From: Silene noctiflora
Taxonomy: Eukaryota; Streptophyta; Magnoliopsida; Caryophyllales; Caryophyllaceae
Direction: 5' to 3'
Length of the DNA: 31,119 nucleotides
Assembly: GCA_009801015.1 (NCBI GenBank)
Contig: VHZZ01009475.1
Span: 5,377-36,495, forward strand
The notes below the pieces were generated by a model, which saw only the letters and a program-made list of their open reading frames with translations, searched no databases and was not told where the DNA came from. Positions 25,341-31,119 of this stretch are shown piece by piece (position 1 is the stretch's first letter; the number at the start of each line of letters is the position of its first letter). The position numbers were made by a program, and so were the translations under genes.

Positions 25341-26534
25341 AGACAGAGAGACTTAAATGCTGAGCAACAAAAGGAATAAAGCAATCATTAGCCAGTATTT
25401 CCTAATTATGGCTAATGACTTGCCAGAAACTGACAAATGACTGCGAGAAGGAAAACGATAAAAGGTACAGCCGACGCAGACAGTATTATATCCATCTGAG
25501 AACACATCTCAATCCAACTGACCAATTCCAGGCGCTAGTTCAGAACATAACCAACAAAAGTACCCCGTTCAAGATCAACTATAAACCAATTAAAAATAGC
25601 AAAAAACTAATACAAGAACATGAAACTGCTAATAATCAGTAACTCTGTATAGGCTTACATGGCACAATTTCCACTCCTTTGTGGTTTTCCCTAGTGAACT
25701 AATACTCTGTCACTGAACTATTACTTTTTCTATAAACAACAGTTTAATTATCACTCCCCTTACATCCATCTCAGCTATCAAAACAATTAAATTTCAATTC
25801 CAATTAGATGTAGTTCACTCCAATAGCTCGCCATAAACATATAATTCCAATACAGATATCCATTAAAGTAACCTTTAAACTGAGATTGCTCACCATAAAT
25901 CTCAATTCACTCTCTGTATCCAATCAAAACCTCAATTCCCGCCAAAATGAAATCACTCACCATAAACTACTTGAATATAGCAAGATATCTATTTCCCTCT
26001 CTTTATCCAACAGACATCCCAATTTTCCCTACATACACGTCAGCTCAATCGCATTTTCCCTACATACACGTCAGCTCAATCCCTAATCCTTTGTTATCAT
26101 TTCACTAAAGTATCTATCTATTTATTCACCTAAACGGCAAATCATTCAATTCCGGTGATTCGTATCACCGTCAAAACAGACGGCATTGGAGTATCCATCT
26201 CTTGATTCATTCATTTATCTTTCAATCCAAACCGAATTCTCTATTCAAACAGAATGACTATCATTCGCCACCAACCACGCATATGAACACCCCTGTTCAC
26301 TTGAATGTTTTGCAAAAAGCAGCAGCAGCAACAACAAGAACAATACATTCAATTCCGATGATTTGCACCACCATAACAGCACACATCGTTAGAGTATCTA
26401 TCTACTGATTCGTGTATTTATCTTGCATTCCAAATCAAATTCTTTATTCCAAAAAAATAATGATCACTCACCACTAATCACAACTCACAAGTACCACTCT
26501 AATTCACCTCAAAAACTACATGAGAAGCAGCACC

Positions 26535-26566
<32 letters not shown>

Positions 26567-26951
26567 CAACAACTACAACAATCAATTCCGGTGATTCGCA
26601 ACACCACAGATAACACAGGGATATCTATCTATTGATTCATGTATTTGCAGAAAATTCAACACAATTCCGCACAACAACAACAAAACATTCAATTCTTAAA
26701 ACTCGCAAAACCGTAAAACACACAGCATTTGCTCAAAAACGGTACTAACTTCAACTAAAAATCGACTAAACGAAAGCGAAAAAACGAACCTTAGCAGGCC
26801 AAGCAGGAAATCCTATAACCTTAGCAAGAACAAGATCGTCCAATTGGAATCCAGCAACAACACTCTGCACTTGATCACTAGAACTATTAATCTTACTATT
26901 AAAATTACCGTTCTTATTATTCGTTTCTAACTTTTTTCGCGCTGGTGGCAT
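12069..26951 (-). CDS. HUA2: HUA2-like PWWP / RNA polymerase II CTD-interacting (CID) protein, ten coding exons
   Basis: Nuclear pre-mRNA-processing factor; in Arabidopsis HUA2 and its paralogues act on AGAMOUS and FLC-class MADS transcripts and flowering time. Exons: 26951-26790, 25263-25187, 20822-19233, 19142-18650, 16167-15946, 15662-15475, 14572-13750, 13637-13181, 12289-12209, 12133-12069. All introns are GT-AG and all joins in phase, giving 1385 aa, close to Arabidopsis HUA2 (about 1,390). Seen: PWWP domain 38-92 (FPAWP at 48-52), lysine/serine-rich middle with a PKKRR nuclear signal (409-413), CID about 740-885 (LFFLVDSITQ at 795-804), REMEGMLVDEYG ending at 910, an acidic DDDEDEDD run, LEDVDGELEMEDVSG at 974-988, a proline-rich tail, and C-terminal WRPV. 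Residues about 1048-1151 are hidden by Ns, but the frame agrees on both sides. The start ATG has a GCCGCC-like context. It could be HUA2 itself or a HUA2-LIKE paralogue. Confidence 0.96.
13850..14161. other. Assembly gap (312 N) in the proline-rich exon
   Basis: A run of N inside exon 7 of the HUA2-like gene. The reading frame before it (ESPPPLPPLPSS) and after it (PPQAGNLQPLVS) agree if the gap is 312 bp, or differs from that by a multiple of 3. Poly-proline codon runs are hard to assemble, which explains the gap; the true length is unknown. Confidence 0.97.
16830..17632. mobile_element. ~800-bp non-autonomous DNA transposon-like element in HUA2-like intron 4
   Basis: Both ends are packed with variants of GCGAATCG, GATACG and ATTACGAA in both orientations, while the ~600-bp core is plain AT-rich sequence. 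The right end, read inward on the minus strand, starts CAGGGTTACCGGATTCG, reminiscent of hAT termini. The left end (AAGGGATGCTATTCGCTC) matches it only loosely, and I could not find an 8-bp target duplication. Scattered N at 17006, 17122, 17253-17264 and 17454-17457 suggest a high-copy repeat that assembled poorly. No transposase frame is present. Confidence 0.55.
16853..16892. repeat. 40-bp near-perfect palindrome
   Basis: From CGAATCGC to GTGATTCG, centred on CGATCG, this equals its own reverse complement except at two mirrored positions, where a single-stranded fold would place G:U pairs. It sits just inside the left end of the GCGAATCG-rich element. Confidence 0.9.
18228..18590. repeat. 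Tandem duplication (~195 bp and ~168 bp) in HUA2-like intron 4
   Basis: Copy A 18228-18422 and copy B 18423-18590 share TCATTTTCTAAGAAC, GGTTCCCCATTCA, AGGTCAATAAGAATGAACTA and TGACTTCAGTCCCTAAAC. Copy B is shorter through small deletions. It ends about 60 bp from the donor side of intron 4. Confidence 0.85.
19143..19232 (-). other. 90-nt stop-free intron 3 of the HUA2-like gene
   Basis: The donor is AAAAG|GTTCTT and the acceptor ATAATAG|ATTGG. The intron is exactly 30 codons and contains no in-frame stop, so the exons on either side form one continuous frame. Its translation would be hydrophobic and rich in F, V, I and L, unlike the polar protein around it. Removing it restores EPEKRLEDTGDKSG. 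Confidence 0.8.
20058..20099. repeat. Perfect 21-bp tandem duplication in coding exon 3
   Basis: Two identical 21-bp units encode a doubled NSQTGQK block (about residues 323-335) in the low-complexity middle of the HUA2-like protein. It keeps frame, so it is a recent replication-slippage duplication with no clear structural effect. Confidence 0.9.
22158..22320 (+). mobile_element. SINE-like short dispersed repeat, copy 3, in HUA2-like intron 2
   Basis: The best preserved of the three copies: ACAACAACATTACC, AGTGCCTCAAGGGCACCCGC, AAGGTAAGGGGGGTTACATG, TACGCAGCCTTATCC, then GAGGCTGTTTGCCAATGACC. The stem GTGCCTCAAGGGCAC is self-complementary. It lies in plus orientation, antisense to the host gene, within the 4,364-bp intron 2. 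The right boundary is approximate. Confidence 0.6.
25275..25337. repeat. 63-bp poly(A)/poly(T) homopolymer next to the exon 2 acceptor
   Basis: An uninterrupted run of A, followed by GAGAGACAGAGAGAC. On the gene's strand it is 63 T ending 11 nt before the intron 1 acceptor (exon 2 starts at 25263), so it forms an extreme polypyrimidine tract. The exact length is unreliable in any assembly. Confidence 0.9.
25750..26690. repeat. Degenerate minisatellite-like array in HUA2-like intron 1
   Basis: The clearest units start with ATTCAATTCCGGTGATT-like sequence at about 26144, 26347 and 26579 (spacing 203 and 232 bp) and repeat GAGTATCTATCTACTGATTC and CACTCACCA-like blocks. Before them a 31-bp unit (ATTTTCCCTACATACACGTC...) is doubled at about 26020-26081. 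The last full unit contains CAC and CAA trinucleotide runs (26530-26570). Looser relatives extend back to about 25750. Confidence 0.7.
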
Positions 26952-27240
26952 GGCGGTTAACAAATTCGCCGATCAAACCAGAAAAATCAAACCCTAGAAA
27001 AATCGGAAGTTGTATAAAGTGAAATTGAGTGAGAATTGGGGGACTTAAACCCTAAATTAAGCGAAATTGGGGAAGAAATTATGCAGTAAAAGCACTAAAA
27101 GAGTAATTGATCACATTTGGGAAATTGAGAATTGAGGAATTTGGGAGAATTCTGCAGAGAAAATTGAATTGGGTTTGATTTTTGGTTTAATTGTATTGGT
27201 TTTTGATTGGGGAAGATTTTTATTTAATTACGTACCCAAA
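26952..27240 (-). promoter_or_regulatory. 5' UTR and proximal promoter of the HUA2-like gene
   Basis: On the minus strand, pyrimidine-rich leader-like sequence precedes the ATG at 26951. Telo-box motifs (AAACCCTA on the plus strand) occur near 26989 and 27047. TTAAATAAAAATC at about 27212-27224 is a weak TATA candidate. The transcription start cannot be fixed from sequence alone. Confidence 0.45.
27111..27116 (-). promoter_or_regulatory. Start-stop uORF AUGUGA
   Basis: The only ATG between the main start codon and about 27240 on this strand is followed directly by TGA. It lies 160 nt before the main ATG. If it is in the transcript, it is a minimal upstream ORF of the kind that stalls or reinitiates ribosomes. 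Confidence 0.5.
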
Positions 27241-28869
27241 AACCATAAATGGAGTACACATTACATTACACATGTGTGAGACATGAGTCTCGTACTCTCG
27301 TATTAGCCGTTATTGTGAAACGTATCCCATTTTGTAAAGTTGATCTCTTTTAAAAACGGGTTTATCTATTTTCAGATTAATACAGATAAATTACACATGA
27401 ATCAATGCAATTAATGCATGTATTAAGTATTTATTTCCTTTTTTAGTTCTTTAAATACAACCCAATGGGTTGTATTTATCATTTCCCATGTTTTAATTGG
27501 AAAATAGAAGATCGATATGATCGTTTTATACAAAAATTACGTAGTTATTTATTCATGAACAAATATTACTCTTTCATGGACTTTTTGTCATTAATCTTCC
27601 ATACATTACCCTTTCTCAAAAAACAAAATAAAAAAACTCTCTCTAATTTTCTTCCTCACAAAATCAATCAAGTCCGTCAAATTACTCAATTATGAACGTC
27701 AATTCTCATGTCAATCAAGTAATGATTTTAATTTATCAACTACGCTGCAAATTTGCAATAAAATTAAATTAGGAAGATTAAATTAATTTCGATTAATGAA
27801 ATTAGGGTTTAAAAAAATTAATATCAAATTAGGGAGATTAAATCACGATTACTACAATAGTACTATATGATTCTCAAGTTTGATTTTACATTTTCATACG
27901 CTTGCGTGCTATACATCAAATGCGAAATGTCACGTCAGAGCTTTGCAAATCGGAACTGTATGATTATCATGGATGATTAATAAGACATGGCTACACTAAA
28001 TGCATTGACACGTAACATAAAGATAGACATAATAAGACATGTATAACTAAAGTCACGAGCAAATAAGTAACATTTATGCAAATTATGTACAGTTCAGGGG
28101 ATCATCCGACAGTATAGGAGGTTGAGGGGTCGTCCCGCGGTGGTTGGTTTGTGTGAGTAATTGGGAGATTTATTAAATTGAAATAAGATGGAAAATAAAG
28201 AATAGAAATGACAAGGATATAACAGTAATTTATGTACATGATTGAGTAAATCATGTTCATAAAAGAGCATAACCCCAAAAATTATATTCCATCCACTTTC
28301 TTATTATCTTCCCTCCTTTTTCACATAAGTTCGATTATCTTCCCTCTTTCATTTTTTAATAATTTATCTCTCCTAAAGATCAACAAGTCTCACTACTTTA
28401 TTTATTCTTTACTAGCTTAGAACCCATGCAAAGTTGCACGAGCATATATAAATAATATAAATAAATAATTATACAAATTTTATGATCGAAGAATATTGTA
28501 TAAATAGATGGTATAATATTATCATGTACAAATAATTTTATATTATTACATGATAAATGTTGTACTTGAAAAATGAAAATCTACTTAAAGGAATTGTATG
28601 ACAAATACAAACGAACAACTATAATGATGTTAAACATTTAATATCTAACACAAATGATTCTCTCCAATCACATGATGTCGATATATCAAAGTGACCACTG
28701 TGTTTTTTTTCTTCCACTATATTGTCCTTCGACCTATCATGCAAATATAAAAAATAATTAAGCTTGTCAGTTTATTTACTAATAATTTTAAATATGTTGA
28801 GCTCCTATAAGTTCAGTAAGTACCCATTTTTCAATAAATTCAGCTTCTATAAGTTTAAATTAGAAAAGT
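27241..28869. other. Intergenic DNA upstream of the HUA2-like gene, no gene recognised
   Basis: AT-rich sequence without a credible gene. AAATTAGGGAGATTAAAT-type repeats occur around 27765-27845, and a short TTATCTTCCCTC duplication near 28300-28350. At 28412-28442, CTTAGAACCCATGCAAAGTTGCACG resembles the terminus of a plant DNA transposon that I cannot assign to a family. Confidence 0.45.
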
Positions 28870-29217
28870 TAAGCTTCGACCTGGCAAAATCAACCCGAAC
28901 CGAAAAGGTTGACCCGAGGTCCGAAATTGACTCGAACTACAGCAACCAAATGAGACCGAGAACCCGAATTGACCCGACTCGACCCGAAAAATGACCCGAG
29001 CTTTCTTGACTCGTAACAGACCCGGCTTAAAAGGATCTTATCCAAAACCACTCAACCCGAAAGCAATATGATAAAACATAATTCTAATTGGCCAAAAAGA
29101 ATTAAAATGCATTTTTCTCTCTTACTCATAGACCCGAAAATGACACAACCCGAAATAACCCGACCCGCTTGACCTGAAACAGACCCAACCAACAAACCCG
29201 AAACAAACCTATAATGT
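28870..29217. repeat. GACCCG-rich degenerate repeat, probably a transposon terminus
   Basis: More than fifteen close variants of GACCCGAA / AACCCGAA / GACCCGACC are spread over two clusters (about 28890-29060 and 29130-29212), separated by an AT-rich stretch. Such arrays are common at subterminal regions of plant hAT-type elements. No inverted partner lies inside the window, because the LTR element starts immediately after. Confidence 0.55.
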
Positions 29218-29422
29218 AAATATGTAATACTCGGTATCTCTAGTATAGGGACACTCGGTAGAGTACGGGGTACTCGGCCGAGTGCCCCGTTGTGTCAGAC
29301 TGTCAGTGTTCTGGAGTGGGGAACTCGATCGAGTAGCTTGCACTCGGTCGAGTGTCGTCTACTCGGTCGAGTGTCGTCTACTCGACCGAGTGTCCGGATA
29401 GTAGCGGGTTTTTTTGCGGAAA

Positions 29423-29429
29423 GTATAAA
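29423..29429 (+). promoter_or_regulatory. Probable TATA box of the LTR promoter
   Basis: GTATAAA lies about 200 bp into the LTR, downstream of the ACTCGNNCGAGT array and about 50 bp before a leader-like AAAACTAAAACCCTAAACTC segment. That is where the R region would start. Confidence 0.45.
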
Positions 29430-29578
29430 CAGTAGATCGGGAAGCAGTATTCATATTTTCGCTTTCAAAACTAAAACCCTAAACTCCGTTACTGCTTCTC
29501 CTTCTATTCTTCACTTCCGCGACATGAATCTAAGCGATTGCTGGTGTTCCTACGTGTCTTAAGATCGGATTCGCAAAG

Positions 29579-29585
29579 GTAAGTG
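29579..29585 (+). promoter_or_regulatory. Consensus splice donor inside the LTR
   Basis: GCAAAG|GTAAGTG matches the plant 5' splice consensus almost perfectly, with an acceptor-like GCGTTATAG|GAGGAG about 105 bp downstream. The layout (leader, donor, acceptor) resembles a plant 5' UTR intron. Confidence 0.4.
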
Positions 29586-30517
29586 TCGGATTGAGTCTTT
29601 TACTTTGTTGTATGAATCCTAAATTCTGATTTGGGGGTTTTGTGGGGACTTTGTCTTAATTGGATACATTTAATGCGTTATAGGAGGAGAATTCGTAGAA
29701 CAAGAGTTCTGATCACTTGATTGTTCCTGTTTGCTGATAAGGTAGGTTTTCCTACTCAGTTGTCTGTTGAACTATATGCATATTAATGTGACGATGTATT
29801 GTATGATGTGATTTCATGATTGTGATGTATTGTGATGGCGGAGTTGGTGTGGTGGTTGTTGGAGATGGTTGTGATTGATATTGTGATATTGTTTGTGAGC
29901 CATTGTGAGAGGTGGTCTCACCCCCATTGTTCGCTTCCTGCGTTCTCTCGGCGTAGGGGGGATGTCCACATTAAGGGACTTGGGTATTGTGGGTGGTTTA
30001 GGTGGTTGGCCGCGGTCTTCCACTGGCATGAGCTACATACTTCGGTGTGTAGTCGGTTACTTGTGATATGATGTGGTGTGGTGTGGTGATGGTTGGTGTT
30101 GGTGGTGGCGGTGTGTGATACTTTACTGGTTGTTTACGTTATACTGTATATAGTTGTTCAGCTGACTGATCCCGGTAATGTTTTAAAAACTGTGATGATT
30201 TATTCGGGGATGGTGAACAGATTGTCTAGCATGTAATGACTATGATGGTTGTTGACTCTGCGGTGGGGTTAGCAGAGTGAAGTCACATGATTTATTAGCT
30301 TCCGCATACGATAGCATTGCTATACTTTTTATTTCAGTTTTGGTCATGTACTCCGTATTTGGAGATGACTTTTGTATTCTTTAAACGATATTAATAATAA
30401 TGATATTTCTTTATTGTTTCTATGATGTCCACTGCCTCGGGAAACCGAGATGGTAGCATCCTTGTACTTGGAGGTAGTCCTTGGTAAGGTGCCCCGGAGT
30501 ATGGGGGTGTTACAAAG

Positions 30518-30530
30518 TGGTATCAGAGCA
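30518..30530 (+). other. Primer binding site for tRNA-iMet
   Basis: TGGTATCAGAGCA is complementary to the 3' end of plant initiator methionine tRNA, the standard minus-strand primer of many Ty1/copia and Ty3/gypsy elements. It begins three bases after the LTR end, which fixes the orientation as plus. Confidence 0.92.
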
Positions 30531-31119
30531 ACGATTTTGGAACTTAAAACCAATGAACTAAATGAGCGTAGGGTGTCTAATTAAAATGAACCCGGGTAGA
30601 AGTTGTTTAGTGCTATCGCAAAGGTTAGGGAGATATCTCGAAACCGCACATTTGCCTTTATAACTTTGAGCCGATCACGGGAGTGTCAAGGGACGATATG
30701 TGCTAAGTGTTTTATATGTGTGGCCTTGAGAATGTTGTATGTTGGATATATGCATGATGGAATGTGATGAGAATGTGTTAACATGATGCTTACGTTGATT
30801 TGTTGGCTAGAATAATAGCATGCTAGATGGTTATATGTGGTTTTATATATGTATGAAAACCATGCGGGATAGCTATAAGTTGCATGACTAGACCGAGTGG
30901 AAGGGACTCGACCGAGTGAGGGGTACTGGACCGAGTCCCAGGCACTTGACCGAGTGGATTTTGGGGGTGATTTGAGGCAGAATCTCTGCCAATTTTGCAC
31001 TCGACCGAGTGTGCGAGGCACTCGACCGAGTGGAGGGTACTCGACCGAGTACATGTGTACTCGACCGAGTGGGCTTTGGGGTCAAGTTATGTCAGACCCT
31101 GGGTGTTTTGCACTCGACC
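30531..31119 (+). mobile_element. Untranslated leader of the LTR retrotransposon (partial)
   Basis: This lies downstream of the primer site, with no long plus-strand open frame before the window ends, so gag must start beyond 31119. From 30887 it carries eight full and one truncated copy of the ACT-NGACCGAGT motif (starts at 30887, 30906, 30925, 30944, 30999, 31020, 31039, 31059, 31112). Without gag-pol the superfamily cannot be assigned. Confidence 0.75.

Larger units (their letters stand above)
29223..30514 (+). mobile_element. 5' LTR of a retrotransposon (1,292 bp)
   Basis: It starts TGTAATAC and ends GTGTTACA, giving the short TGTAA/TTACA inverted ends typical of LTRs, and is followed after three bases by a tRNA-iMet primer binding site. 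The first 170 bp, probably U3, hold five complete and one degenerate ACTCGNNCGAGT motifs. A TATA-like site lies at 29423. The second half is GT-rich with GGTGTGGTG simple repeats at about 30066-30115. The 3' LTR and the right-hand target duplication lie outside the window. Confidence 0.85.

Noticed and set aside
28870..29217. GACCCG repeats as a CRISPR-like or regulatory array
   Set aside because: Units are short, irregular and degenerate with no constant spacer size, in a plant nuclear context; transposon subterminal repeats fit better.
30686..31085. Minus-strand open frames of 122 and 65 codons at the right end
   Set aside because: They run antisense through the ACTCGACCGAGT array of the retrotransposon leader; their repeated LGRVPSTRSS wording is just the translated repeat.

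Overview
This is nuclear DNA from a flowering plant, most likely a eudicot. The genes have GT-AG introns in AT-rich, repeat-filled DNA, and there are Stowaway-type MITEs with CTCCCTCC ends, SINE-like repeats and an LTR retrotransposon with a tRNA-iMet primer site. The density of CTCCCTCC-ended MITEs reminds me of Caryophyllales, but that is only an impression. Runs of N and single ambiguous bases show this is a draft assembly.

Two protein-coding genes can be assembled exon by exon, both on the minus strand. The first (431-3201, three exons, 353 aa) is a 2-oxoglutarate/Fe(II)-dependent dioxygenase of the plant DOXC type, resembling the DMR6/H6H-like clade. Its iron-binding triad is complete, and each of its two introns carries a Stowaway-like MITE. 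The second (12069-26951, ten coding exons, 1385 aa) is a HUA2/HUA2-LIKE protein: PWWP domain, long basic/serine-rich middle, RPR/CID RNA polymerase II CTD-interacting domain, acidic and proline-rich tail, and a C-terminal WRPV. All ten exons join in phase. About 104 residues of the proline-rich tail are hidden by a 312-bp N run. The two genes show no functional link; they are neighbours about 8.9 kb apart on the same strand.

Region by region: 1-430, dioxygenase 3' flank; 431-3201, dioxygenase; 3202-12068, intergenic DNA with MITEs, a 32-bp direct repeat, a 166-bp tandem duplication, SINE-like copies, a possible noncoding 3' exon of the HUA2 gene, and a 204-bp tandem duplication that starts inside a SINE and ends close to the HUA2 stop codon; 12069-26951, the HUA2-like gene, whose introns hold an ~800-bp GCGAATCG-rich transposon-like element, another SINE, tandem duplications, a 63-bp homopolymer beside a splice acceptor and a degenerate minisatellite; 26952-27240, its 5' UTR/promoter with telo-box motifs and a start-stop AUGUGA uORF; 27241-29222, intergenic DNA ending in a GACCCG-rich repeat; 29223-31119, the 5' LTR, primer binding site and leader of an LTR retrotransposon that runs off the window.

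The least familiar signal is the ACTCG-NN-CGAGT near-palindrome, repeated in both the LTR and the untranslated leader of that retrotransposon. No complete new multi-gene system is visible.
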